Counted from the first letter of the stretch, positions 9,856 to 19,884 are shown. The stretch is DNA of 64,000 nt from Anniella stebbinsi (GCA_029215795.1 JARDYH010000001.1:224877654-224941653), one strand, 5' to 3'. The notes: generated by a model not told the origin, from the sequence alone. Numbers and translations are program-made.

Positions 9856-10204
9856 TAGGGTGACCATATGGAAAGGAGGACAGGGCTCCTGTATCTGTAA
9901 CAGCAACATAGAAAAGGGAGTTTCAGCAGGTGTCATTTGTATGCATGCAGCACCTGGTGAAATTCACTGTTCATTACAACAGTTAAAGCTACAGGAGACC
10001 TGCCCTCCTTTCCATATGGTAGGGTGACCAGGGTCACTCTAGTATAGTGCCTGCAACTTTAACTGTTGTGATGAAGAGGGAATTTCATCAGGAACTAATT
10101 GCATACAAATGACACTGGCTGAAATTCCCTTTTCTCTACAATTGTTAAAGTTACATGAGCCCTGACCTGGATTTTATCTGGTCAGCCTACATATGGTCAC
10201 CCTA
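9856..10204. mobile_element. FB-A foldback transposon, copy 1 (half-length form carrying a second one)
   Basis: The outer ends are TAGGGTGACCATATGG and, split by an insertion, CATATGG plus TCACCCTA. Without the inserted segment (10020-10189 and one duplicated CATATGG) the element is about 172 bp, half the usual length. It is one palindrome of the GCAGCACCTGGTGAAATT subtype (type II). Flanks AAATAGA / AAATAGC form an imperfect 7-bp duplication. It shows that a monomeric FB-A exists. Confidence 0.75.
10020..10189. mobile_element. FB-A half-element (type I) nested in copy 1
   Basis: Starts TAGGGTGACCAG, joins at once to the mid-element sequence GGTCACTCTAGTATAGTGCC, continues with the type I second half (AGGAACTAATTGCATACAAA) and ends ATTTTATCTGGTCAGCCTA. 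It is flanked by CATATGG on both sides (10013-10019 and 10190-10196), a target duplication made from the terminal bases of the host copy. The closest match to its right end is the copy at 54979-55284. Confidence 0.75.
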
Positions 10205-10930
10205 AAATAGCACTTTTCAGGCTTTCTTTTTTGAGCTTGCTTTTCATGGCGAGACTGTTAAAGACTTATGGGTGTCGTTTAATGGGTGTTCCACTTATTG
10301 TTTTTATTGGATCCAAAAGCTCTTCTTACCTGAGCATAGGAAATCTTTAAAACAGCCTTTTCCCCAATGGTATAGGTAGGGCTGGAACAGGGGGCCAAAG
10401 TCCAAAGCCTCAAAGCCCAGCCCCTCCCCCAATGACCACCCAAAGACCAGCAGGTGAAGGGGGCAGCAGAGGCAAAGTCCATTTTATACCTGTACTTATG
10501 CTGCTGCTATGATTTAAGTGAGTTTAAAATGCACAACTGCACATTCTTTCCTTCTTTCTTTTTTAATCAAGGCTTGCAGACAGTTTTATTGTTCTTGTTC
10601 TCACACCAAAAATATAAAAGCAATTGTAGATTTCCCACCCTGATGTAATAAACTGTGTTCTGCACATCTTTGTCTTTTTTCCTAATTCTTTCAAACTACC
10701 ACCTTCTGATTCAAACTTTTATTAATATAAGGTAATGAGCAAGGTAAAATGAGCCCCCCCAAACAAAAACCCTCCCAGTACCTCTTGTTAAATGGTACAC
10801 TGGACTTTCTATCATAAACCTGGAATATATAAAGTAGGAAGAGAAGCAATGTTTAAAGTTTAATCCTGTGCTGATATTAAAAAGGCCAAATATTTCTAGA
10901 AACATCAGTGTGGCAGTACCCATGGCACAC
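10205..10930. other. No recognised feature
   Basis: Non-coding, without a repeat that I recognise. Confidence 0.45.
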
Positions 10931-10931
10931 A

Positions 10932-10987
10932 CGTGTGTGTGTGTGTGTGTGTGTGTGTGAGTGAGAGAGAGAGAGAGAGAGTGTGTG
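10932..10987. repeat. (GT)n-(GA)n microsatellite
   Basis: About fourteen GT units followed by about ten GA units. The open frame across it is repeat-derived. Confidence 0.9.
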
Positions 10988-11474
10988 TTTTACGTATCCA
11001 GAGAGAAATGTTTACTTTAGCTGAAGGTGAATTTACAGTCAGCATTTTTATGGATCAAATATCATTTGAAAAGAACAGTAGGGGAAAAGGTTATTTTAAG
11101 GATTTTCTATTTAAACTAAATAAAATATTTATGCAGGCAGCCTTCTGCACAGAATATAGAGGCGAGTATTCATGAAGAGCTGCAGTCTGTTTCCCTAAGC
11201 TTCGAAATGCAGCAGGTAAAGTTATGACTCATAGGCCAAGAGCTCCTTCTCAATCGATGTACTTAGGTCCAATTTCACACTTTATGTGGCAAGGGAGCCT
11301 GCCACTTGTCCACCACGTTTCCCACAATGCTGTCACACTGGAAGGCGAACCTCCAGTGTATAAATAGGACAAACACAGGTATGTCCTGAGTAACTCGAAA
11401 TGCCCCTGATTCCCGGCAGAAGCAGAAAACTCATTTGCCTCATGAAGTGTGACTTCATCCTCAATTGCAAGTAT

Positions 11475-11552
11475 GTGCATGTGTGTGTGTGCGCGCACAC
11501 ACACACACACGAATATACATACATACATACATACATATATATATATATATAT
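11475..11552. repeat. Compound (GT)n-(CA)n-(ATAC)n-(AT)n microsatellite
   Basis: GTGTGT then GCGCGC then CACACA makes a perfect self-complementary run, followed by ATAC units and ten AT units. The open frames through it on both strands are artefacts. Confidence 0.9.
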
Positions 11553-11807
11553 GTTGCAAATGCAAAGCAGACATTTAGGAACCAGTGAAGCATACATCCA
11601 GGAACTCATCAGAGAAAACAGTGTATTCACGGAATAGTGTGTGCATTTTCTAATTCAGAACTGCCATCCATGCAGGAAATTGTGCATGAAATGTCCCAGC
11701 CAAGATCACTTTCAAATGTTGCTTAAAAACAAACAGATGTTCCAGAAACAGGCATCTACAGTCAATTTTTGCTCCATGACAAGTGCACTTTTGTGATACA
11801 CCTATAG

Positions 11808-12123
11808 TAGGCTGACCATATGAAAAGGAGGACAGGGCTCCTGTATCTTTAACAGTTTCATAGAAAAGGGAATTTCAGGAGGTGTCATTTGTATATATGC
11901 AGAACCTGGTGAAATTCCCTCTTCATCACAAAGTTAAAGCTGCGGAAGCCCTGCCCTCTTTTGTACATGGTCAAGAGACAGAGCTCCTGCAGCTTTAACT
12001 GTTGAGATGAAGAGGGAATTTCACCAGGTTATGTATGCATAAACAACACCTGCTGAAATTCCCTGTTCTTTGCAACCGTTAAAGATACAGGAGCCCTGTC
12101 CTCCTTTTCATATGGTCAGCCTA
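11808..12123. mobile_element. FB-A foldback transposon, copy 2 (type II)
   Basis: Ends are TAGGCTGACCATATGAAAAG and CTTTTCATATGGTCAGCCTA. The flanks CCTATAG and CCTATAA are an imperfect duplication. Four alternating arms each contain a TTTAACNGTT block and a GGGAATTTCA or TGAAATTCCC block. Relict ends are in the centre (CTTTTGTACATGGTCA). Non-coding. Confidence 0.9.
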
Positions 12124-12399
12124 CCTATAATCTTTACAGTATAGGTGCTGTCTTGAGTGCCATATTCTTGGTAGAAAGGTGGGGTGAAAATCAAATAAAT
12201 AAATATAGGGGTATAGTTCAAACTTTTTAAATGTGCACGTAAACATGTAATGTATACATATTAACTGGTCCTTTGAATGTGTTCACAGAGTATTCACTTG
12301 AACATAGGTGAAATGCATGTTCATCATGCTATAAACAGCAGAAGGAACCCTATTCCTACTTCTACATAAGGCAACTATGTGCAGAATTTTTGGAAGAAA

Positions 12400-12808
12400 G
12401 AGAAGCCAATTGAGAGTTACAACATGGCCTGAAGAACACAATCAGGCCATTCTCTGTGCAGTCCCCCATTTATAGAATGCCCTGCCCAAGGAGATACTCC
12501 TGTTTTCTTCACTGTATACATTAAGGTGCCAAGTTAAAACCTTCCTTTACAACAGGCATTTAACCATTAATGTGTTGCTTTATTAATTGTACTGCTGACC
12601 CCTCATTGTTTTAAATATCTTTAATGTCTTAAATATTTAATATTGTATTATTTTGATACTTGTATTGCTGTATTATCATTTTTATTTATTCATTTTTCTT
12701 TGGTTATTTTGTTGTTGCTCTTTGGTTTTATGTTTGTGAACTGCTCCAAGGGCTTTTGCCAGTTGGGCGCAGTATACAAATCCAATAAATAAATAAATAA
12801 ATGAATAA
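12400..12808 (+). mobile_element. L2-type LINE C-terminal and 3' fragment
   Basis: Contains a degraded copy of the reverse-transcriptase protein's end (AGAATGCCCTGCCCAAGGAG corresponds to W-N-x-L-P-x-E), then a T-rich 3' UTR, the variant hairpin CTGCTCCAAGGGCTTTTGCC, GGGCGCAGTATACAAATCC and an (AAAT)n tail at 12782-12806. Confidence 0.7.
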
Positions 12809-12842
12809 AATAAAATGGGATGTTGATAGCCAAATGTTTAAC

Positions 12843-13162
12843 TAGGCTGACCATATGAAAAGGAGGACAGAGCTCCTGTAACTTTAACAGTTGTAGAGAA
12901 AAGGGAATTTCAGCCAGTGTTATTTGTATGCAATTAGTTCCTGGTGAAATTCCCTCTTCATCACAACAGTTAAAGTTGCAGGCACTATACTAGAGTGACC
13001 ATGTACAAAAGAAGGCAGGGCCCCTGCAACTTTAACTGTTGTGATGAAGATGGAATTTCACCAGGAACTAATTGCATACAAATGACACTGGCTGAAATTC
13101 CCTTTTCTCTACAATTGTTAAAGTTACAGGAGCCCTGTCCTCCTTTTCATATGGTCAGCCTA
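12843..13162. mobile_element. FB-A foldback transposon, copy 3 (type I)
   Basis: 320 bp with ends TAGGCTGACCATATGAAAAG / CTTTTCATATGGTCAGCCTA and the duplication GTTTAAC on both sides (12836-12842, 13163-13169). A good reference copy for the four-arm structure. Arms start near 12855, 12925, 13010 and 13080 in alternating orientation. An internal end relic is TAGAGTGACCATGTACAAAA near 12991. Confidence 0.92.
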
Positions 13163-13214
13163 GTTTAACCAATGTTCCAAGCTAGGACAAAATATGTTTT
13201 CAGTGGGCCCACCT

Positions 13215-13528
13215 TAGTGTGACCAGATGGAAAGGAGGACAAGGCTCCTGTAACTTTAGCAGTTGAATAGAAAAAGGCATTTCAACAGGGTCATTTGTAT
13301 GCATGCAGCACCTGGTGAAATTCCCTCTTCATCACAACAGTGAAAGCTGCAGGAGCCCTGCCCTCTTTTGTATCTGGTCAAGAGCTTTAACTGCAGCTTT
13401 AACTGTTGTGATGAAGAGGGAATTTCACCAGGTGCTGCATGCATACAAATGAAACCTGCTGAAATTCCTTTTTCTATACAACTGTTAAAGATACAGGTGA
13501 ACTGACCTCCTTTCCATATGGTCACCCA
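13215..13528. mobile_element. FB-A foldback transposon, copy 4 (type II)
   Basis: Left end TAGTGTGACCAGATGGAAAG, right end CTTTCCATATGGTCACCCA. The central junction repeats AGCTTTAACTG twice, a short extra duplication. The flanking duplication was not recognised; the right end may have lost bases. It lies 52 bp after copy 3. Confidence 0.88.
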
Positions 13529-13529
13529 A

Positions 13530-14250
13530 TGTAAATGCATACCCAAATTATGTATTTTGTTAGGGTTTTTTAATTTAATGCAGGTCTTCATGCAGTTTAA
13601 TAAGCAATGCTGATTGATGCAAACAGTATAGAATATATTTATGAATGAACAGATGTGAAATTAACATGGACTGTTCTGTCCATCCCTAATGCCCAATGGC
13701 CTTGCCCACCAAGCCCCACACATTCAAATGTATTGTTTGTTTGCTATCTACGTGTGTAAATCTGAATCTGGATGTGATATGGGACCCTGGAAAATGGAGC
13801 AGGAATGTAATTGCCATCTGCAGGGCACTAGGTTTAGGAAGAAAGGGATACATGTATTGATGCCTCATATTTACCAAGGTCCTGGGAGACAAGATCTCCC
13901 TCAAAAAGGAGGGGAAATGTTGAACCTATGACACAGCCCATAACAGGTCATGTTCTATAAAAACAAAAAAAAAAGTCAATTTAACTGTGTAAGGAATTTA
14001 AGGCAGGATACAAAATTAGGCCTTCCTGAACCATACCATAAACAAAGGCACCAGAAAGCAGTTATTAACAAATTGAATTTGCATTAACTGTTAGAAAACA
14101 CTTGTTGGTTTATTTCTTCTTCTTTTTCAAATGAAAGAAAACTTACTCTGAGGTAACTTTTTATTTATTTGTTATTTTAATTTTAATTTTTCGGTAGCTT
14201 ATACAGGAATTGTAGAAAGAGAAAGAAAGTCATAGAAACACCACAGCCAC
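13530..14250. other. No recognised feature
   Basis: Non-coding; opposite-strand frames of 72 and 80 codons at 13686-13931 show no recognisable motif. Confidence 0.4.
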
Positions 14251-14254
14251 AATC

Positions 14255-14500
14255 CATGCATTCCTGACCTTCTGGCTTGATTATTACAACTCATTTTATC
14301 TGACAAAAAGCCGCATGCCCTGAAAAGCTTCCAGCTAGTACAAAGTGCAGCCGCTCCTTTCGTTAGCAAAATATGTCATCAATTCTGCCTCTCCCCCAAC
14401 AAGCACATTCCCCAGCTACTTTGCTCCAGCTCAGGCCCTCAATGAGTCCCAATGAGCTCTTGCTCAATGGAGCAAATGCCTGAAGATTGCTAGACAACTG
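14255..14500 (+). mobile_element. L2-type LINE reverse-transcriptase C-terminal relic
   Basis: Translation gives LTFWLDYYNS, matching the RLDYCNALYLGL-like segment after the polymerase domain of L2, then AGCTTCCAGCTAGTACAAAG (K-L-Q-L-V-Q) and AGCTACTTTGCTCCAGCTC. Frame broken. Confidence 0.55.
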
Positions 14501-14532
14501 TATGGCAGTCTTTTGGCTGCTCTAGCAACAGA

Positions 14533-15100
14533 GGCCCTTTCTACACCAGAGGGGTGAAGAGGGCAGATGGCGGGTGATCCCGGAAGTTACCTGCTTCTGG
14601 GATCGGCATCTTCAATCCTCATAAAGGAAGCAGAAGTTCCACTTGCTCCCAGGTGCGCTATGCTCGTCACGCCCGTAATATTGAAGTTCCAGGGCCCCGA
14701 GGAGAGCGCACAAGTGCTCCTGCGCTAAGGTAAGTGGTTTTTTTAAAAAAAAATACCCACGTGCGATCGGGGGGGGCTCCCCCGCCATCCTGGCGATGGC
14801 AGACCTGGCTCCCCCCTCTCCTGATGGGCATGGAGCTGTGCAGTGCAACTCCGTGCCCATTTGTGCTGCCGCACTTACTTGCAAGTAAGCGCAGCAGCAC
14901 CTGGGACGGGTGGCCACATCTCCCTCAGTCCTGGGAACTTCCCAGGACCGCGGAAGATTCGGGATTTTCCAGGGTTGCCTTATTCCTGGAAAATCCCATG
15001 ACCGCCCCCACCCCACCCCCGGGAGTCCCTGTGTGTCATTTGGACTCACAGGGACCAGTAGGGGGCTAACCCAGGCAAAACGCCTGGTGTAGAAATGGCC
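14533..15100. mobile_element. Family D element, copy 2 (568 bp)
   Basis: The left end GGCCCTTTCTACACCAGAG is inverted at the right end as CTGGTGTAGAAATGGCC. The GC-rich interior contains the palindrome ACTTACTTGCAAGTAAGCGC near 14875 and a splice-donor-like AAGGTAAGTGG near 14727. It is the inverse orientation of copy 1 at 8866-9419. Non-coding; target duplication unclear. Confidence 0.7.
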
Positions 15101-15499
15101 AGAGAGGAGAGACTACTCAACACCCATGGATGAATATGCTTCTGGTGTTTGGAAATAGCAACCAAGGAAAGTTGTCCTGTGTCAACTGGAGACACATAAG
15201 CTGGTCCAGGTTTCCTGGGGAATTGAGATGAGGCATGCAGGAGCCCAAGAAGCCTTAGGCCAAATGCAGCTGTCAGATTCTTCCCATTACCTAGGAAAAT
15301 ACAGAGAAGTGATCTAAGCAGAATGTGTTTTTATGAAAAATAACATTAGTAGACAGGTTCTTATATTGAGGCTTACCAGAATTTTTCATGGCTGCCTAAC
15401 CAAGTTGGCTTGTGGAAAGAGACAGAGAAACCAAGTCTTAAGTAAAACTTAGGTTGGAACTGCTCCTGATTATGGAATGTTTGGACTGATAGGAAAACA

Positions 15500-15830
15500 T
15501 CTCATCTCATCTTTTTATTTGTATGCCGCTTTTCCACAAAAATTGTGCCCAAACCGTCTCACAATATAGCAAATGAACAGCAGTAAATATAGTTTACAAC
15601 GGATCAAATGGCACTACATAAACAATATATTTTAAAAAAACAAAATACAATAGAAACAATTACAAATAGCCATGCGGTTGGCAGATAAATACATGATAGA
15701 AATATAAAAATGCACAATATAAATTTTAATAAGTACAAATAAAGTAACCTAATCCAACAACTGAGCACTAAACAGAAGAGAGAATAAAGCATAATACAGA
15801 AATATAAGGAACACTCGCTACAAGGTTAAA
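15500..15830 (-). mobile_element. LINE 3' end fragment (L2/CR1 group)
   Basis: The + strand shows TTTTTATTTGTATGCCGCTT and CAAACCGTCTCACAATATAG, the inverted form of a LINE 3' UTR that ends 'gcggtatacaaat', followed by A-rich 3' UTR. A minus-strand 62-codon frame is AT compositional. Confidence 0.5.
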
Positions 15831-16024
15831 TAAATTTCAATTCCACTTGGGTTCTCCACAATTAGCCTACAAACACTGGCTGGTAGCCTCACGTCTCACT
15901 TTTAGTAACCTTCCACCCAGGTCTCACCTGGGACTGCTAGGAGGTAAACATGTCATGGACATCGAATGTTATGGAAGTCTAAAATGTTACAATTGTAGGT
16001 AAGGTTAGCCACAGAGGCTTTTTG

Positions 16025-16390
16025 AAAGAGACAAGGTTGGCATCAAAGGTGGGCATGGTTCGACACATGCCAAGAGCCCACACCCAGCAGGGGCCCACTG
16101 TTCTTCCTCTTCACCATTGCAACCTGCTTGTTTATCTGTTTCTTGCTCTGGCCCAGGCAATGGTGGTGGTGAAAAGGAGGACCAGTAGCTGTCACTGCCT
16201 ACTTTCTCACTGACTCTGCCTATCAAGCAAGTAAGTGGTACCATTGATGAGACCGAGGATGAAAGAGCAATATCAGCTGGTGACAAGGGCAATAAGAAGG
16301 TAGACTCACTGAGCAAGAAGGGGGCCTATTGAGGGTGTCTTGGCCAAGGGCCCTCCAAAGCCTAGAACTGTCACTGGAAAGAGGCATGAC
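16025..16390. mobile_element. Family E hAT-like element, degraded
   Basis: The right part has GGGCCTATTGAGGGTGTCTT, GGCCCTCCAAAGCCTAGAAC and TGTCACTGG; the left part has GGGCCCACTGTTCTTCCTCT. The same ordered blocks occur at 40535-40650 and 41000-41205 (GGGGCCCACTGGCAGTCACT and GGGGCCCCTCCAACATGGAA). Ends and duplications are not defined. Confidence 0.4.
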
Positions 16391-16554
16391 ACATGGATAT
16401 CTGCTGAGGACCAAGAAAGAACTGGTGATTCTGTTAGTTGATGGCGGGCTATTACAGTCGTGTGAATGAGAAGGGTGATTTGATATTTCCCTAATTCAGA
16501 TAAAGCTGGTGAGCAAGGATCTCTATGACCCAGGATCTCTATGATTGCGATGGG

Positions 16555-16637
16555 GTGTTTAATACTTTTGCGAACTGCCCAGAGAGCTTTGGCTATTGGG
16601 CGGAATAGAAATGTAGTAAATAAATAAATACATAAAG
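16555..16637 (+). mobile_element. L2-type LINE 3' terminus
   Basis: AACTGCCCAGAGAGCTTTGG then CTATTGGGCGGAATAGAAAT and (AAAT)n. The GCCC/GGGC stem-loop is complete. Confidence 0.75.
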
Positions 16638-16639
16638 TT

Positions 16640-17465
16640 GAGTGCCTAGTGTCAATCTTCACCGTTGACTACCTTACTTAAACTCCAGTCCCAGATACAC
16701 TTAACTGGGAGTATGCCCCACTGAACTCAGTCCTACGGATGTCAGACATCCATATGTTGTAAGTTACAGTTGCTGTCAGTATTCCCTGAAGGTAGGCTTT
16801 GGTTAGCTGCAGTATAACTGGCGATACAGCTTGAGTAGCCAACCCATATATTTTGGACTTTACGATTCTGTGCTTGTTTGGAGTAGAATTAGTGTGTGTG
16901 TGTGTGTGTGTGTGTGTACAATTTGCTTTGACATTGATTTCAGGAAAGGGAGGGTTTAGCTATTACCCCCAAGTAGGTAGTAATGGATAATTAGCTGCAC
17001 ATAAACTTTTCCACAGAAATCCATTAGCAGCGCTAAACTATGAAACAGTCACATTGATTTCAATGGCTTCAATTCAGAACAGTGTATTTGAGACATGCCA
17101 AATGGCTCTTGAGAGGTGAGCTTGACCTTACAGTTGCACAACGTTACTGTAAATGATAATTTCTGAGCCTGCCTTATATAAATTAGATTGTATTGTATTT
17201 TATGTTCTACTGGGCTGACTTGTAGGTTTAATGTTGCAAAAATGCTTTACAGTTCATAGTGCTGCTTTATATGATCAGAATGGAAAAAGTAGGGCTTTTT
17301 AGGGATCATGTCCAAGAACACAATTTTGTTTTTCTCCCATCAACACTGAACTTTCCCAGGCCATTATCACTCATGCATACTTTATAATAGTAAGAATCAT
17401 GAAAGTGTAGGCTCTTCTGAATTGGATTCCTGTCTGTAATATGGATCAGAGATGCTTATGGTATC
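16640..17465. other. Unassigned; one half of a dispersed palindrome and a (GT)n tract
   Basis: The 16690-16760 segment (CTGGGAGTATGCCCCACTGA) resembles the 'actcagaagtaagtcccattgaattcaatgggg' dispersed squamate repeat. A (GT)n tract lies at 16892-16916. Nothing else was recognised. Confidence 0.4.
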
Positions 17466-17475
17466 ATATCAAACA

Positions 17476-18363
17476 TAGGGTGACCAGATTTTGGGAACCA
17501 AAATCCCGGTCACCCCCCCGCCACCCTACCCACCCAAAATAACCCCACCACCACACCCCCGCACCGCCCACCCGCCTCGCGCCCGCCCGCCTCGCGCCAG
17601 TGATGATGTCATCACCCGGCGCTCTACTGAGGGACTGGCCGCAAAGCCTGTCTCTCAGTAGATTTGAGCACCGGAGGGAAGCGGACGCCCATGCAGGTAA
17701 GTGGGGGGGGCTCCTCCTCCCGCCTCGCACTCCTTACCTGCAAGGGGCGTCCGCTTCCCTCGGATGCTCAAATCTACTGAGAGACAGGCTTTGCGGCCTG
17801 TCCCTCAGTATAGCGCCGGGTGATGATGTCATCACCTGGCGCGCCACTCTGGAGCAGGCCGCAAAGCCCGCTCGCAGTACCAGCCGGCGCCAGTCGGGAG
17901 CGGACATCCCTGCAAGGTAAGTGCGGCACGTGCCCCCCTCCCCCCCTGCTCCCTACTTACCTTGCAGGGACGTCCACTCCCGACCGGCGCCGGACGGGAG
18001 CGGACGTCCCTGCAAGGTAAGCGCGCTTGCGCCCCCCTGCCCCCCTGCCCCCCCTGCCCCCTGCTTACCTTGCAGGGATGTCCACTGCCGTCCGGCGCTG
18101 GCTAGAACAAGCCCCGGATGGCGCAGGGGAGGAGGCCGGAATGACGCGTACCCGGAAGTGCGGGCGCGCATCGTTCCGGCCGCCTCCCCTGCGCCATCCA
18201 GGGCTTGTTCTTGGCCAGCGCCGACTAAGAACAAGACGTAGATGGCACAGGTGAGGCCCAATTTTCCGGACTTTGGGGGATATTCTGAAATTTCCCCCCG
18301 GATTCAAATTTGGCCCCCTTATTCCGGACTTGTCCGGGGGGATTCGGACGTCTGGTCACCCTA
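17476..18363. mobile_element. GC-rich non-autonomous hAT-type element H1 (888 bp)
   Basis: Ends are TAGGGTGACCAGATTTTGGG and GGACGTCTGGTCACCCTA. The perfect 8-bp duplication ATCAAACA flanks it (17468-17475 and 18364-18371). The interior is strongly GC-rich, built of inverted segments around GTGATGATGTCATCAC (17600 and 17820), and has AGGTAAG and CTTACCT motifs on alternating strands. There is no transposase, so it must move in trans. The terminal decamer matches FB-A. Confidence 0.92.
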
Positions 18364-18369
18364 ATCAAA

Positions 18370-18842
18370 CAACATACTACAAGATTGTTACATGGGCTAG
18401 GGAGATCCAAAGGCAAAATCCTGCTGGGCTCTCAACAGAAGGGAGAGAGGAACATCATTTTTTTCTTTACTTTTTTCTCCTTTAATTTTTTCATTACATT
18501 AACCATTTCCCTCCCACTGATTGCAATGGGAAGGAAATTATGTACACTAGCTCTAGGGTTTGTGTACTTTCCTCACAATCCTGGGGGGCATTAAGGGAAT
18601 GAGAAATCTATGGATCCTGCTGATCCAAGCCTTCCCCTGCTCTGTCCCAACATGTTCATGGAATGCCCCCTTTTTGTCTCTACCAACATTGGAGCTCAGA
18701 TGTTGGAGAGGCAAGTGCCACAGAAGTTTCCGTAGCAGCAGGAAGGGGGGTTGTAACGTTGGACCTCTCTCTCTCTTTCTGCCCACCAGCCAGAGGAGAA
18801 GATCCAAACTCTCCTGTGGGCCCAGGAACTATCATGCTATGG
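18370..18842. other. No recognised feature
   Basis: Non-coding; contains CTCTCTCTCT near 18766. The opposing frames of 84-96 codons are not supported by any motif. Confidence 0.4.
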
Positions 18843-19162
18843 TAGGCTGACCATCTGAAAAGGAGGACAGGGCTCATGTAACTTTAACAGTTGTAGAGAA
18901 AAGGGAATTTCAGCCAGTGTTATTTGTATGCAATTAGTCCCTGGTGAAATTCCCTCTTCATCACAACAGTTAAAGGTGCAGGCACTATACTAGAGTGACC
19001 ATATACAAAAGAAGGCAGGGCCCCTGCAACTTTAACTGTTGTGATGAAGAGGGAATATCACCAGCAACTAATTGCATCCAAATGACACTGGCTGAAATTC
19101 CCTTTTCTCTACAACTGTTAAAGTTACAGGAGCCCTGTCCTCCTTTTCATATGGTCAGCCTA
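18843..19162. mobile_element. FB-A foldback transposon, copy 5 (type I)
   Basis: 320 bp with ends TAGGCTGACCATCTGAAAAG / CTTTTCATATGGTCAGCCTA and the 7-bp duplication GCTATGG on both sides. Nearly identical in layout to copy 3, including the internal TAGAGTGACCATATACAAAA at about 18991. Confidence 0.92.
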
Positions 19163-19278
19163 GCTATGGTTCCTGGGCCCATCACATGCAATTTGGATTT
19201 AAATAGCACTTTTGCCATGTGATCTTGTTGGTTTCCCGTTCCAAATAAGTGTCAGGTTTGTTTTCTGCAATGACTGTG

Positions 19279-19402
19279 GCCAGATCTACACCAAGCAAGA
19301 TGTAACACTTTGAAAACGGTTTGAAAACTGTATATGGAGTGTGTCCTGGGCCCCAACAGTTGTCAATAAACAATTTTAAAGTAGTAGTGTAGATCCTACA
19401 TG
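19279..19402. mobile_element. Family C MITE, copy 2
   Basis: GGCCAGATCTACACCAAGCA through GAAAACGGTTTGAAAACTGT to AGTAGTGTAGATCCTACA. This is the reverse orientation of copy 1 (5833-5968), sharing CTGTATATGGAGTGTGTCCT. Confidence 0.75.
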
Positions 19403-19404
19403 TA

Positions 19405-19880
19405 ACAATGTGGTAGGCCGTATCATTTCTTTTATTTCCAAGGATACTGCTAGCTCTGTTCCTTTCTCCATCCCCATCCCCCATATGAGTACATTCATGC
19501 AGAGTGTTCCCTTTTCTATTAGGGTTGGGTTACCCTGCCTATCAGGGGGATTATCATTGATTTTATTTTTGTACTTATACATACCATGAGCATGCACAGA
19601 CCTCCCCCCCAGGTGGGTGTGGGTGTGTATGGGTGTGGAGCCAATTTGACTACAGAAGCACTGGCAATCTTCCCCTGCAGGTTGGAAATAGAATTTACAA
19701 TGAAAAAAACCTGTTGATTGATCCTAGACCTGGATCATCAGATGATTTGGTTTGATGATAACTTCTGATGAGTTTGACACCTTAATCTCTTCTTTTTATA
19801 TACTTCTGCTAACATCTTCCCTGGCTTATTGGCTTTAAAACTACAAAAACTAGCTGCAACATATACTCTCCTAACGTCCA
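19405..19880. other. No recognised feature
   Basis: Non-coding. Confidence 0.4.
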
Positions 19881-19884
19881 ACAG

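Noticed and set aside
11250..11637. Open frames up to 126 codons
   Set aside because: Carried by a GT/CA/ATAC/AT microsatellite; no domain is visible.
13256..13591. 111-codon minus-strand frame across FB-A copy 4, and similar frames at 18995, 44175, 49337, 58955 and 61170
   Set aside because: The recurring peptide (for example CNFNCCDEEGISP) is the same foldback sequence read repeatedly. The element is non-coding, and frames are broken in most copies.
17464..18307. CpG-rich region that could be a promoter CpG island
   Set aside because: It lies entirely within a transposon bounded by a perfect 8-bp target duplication, so the GC content belongs to the element.
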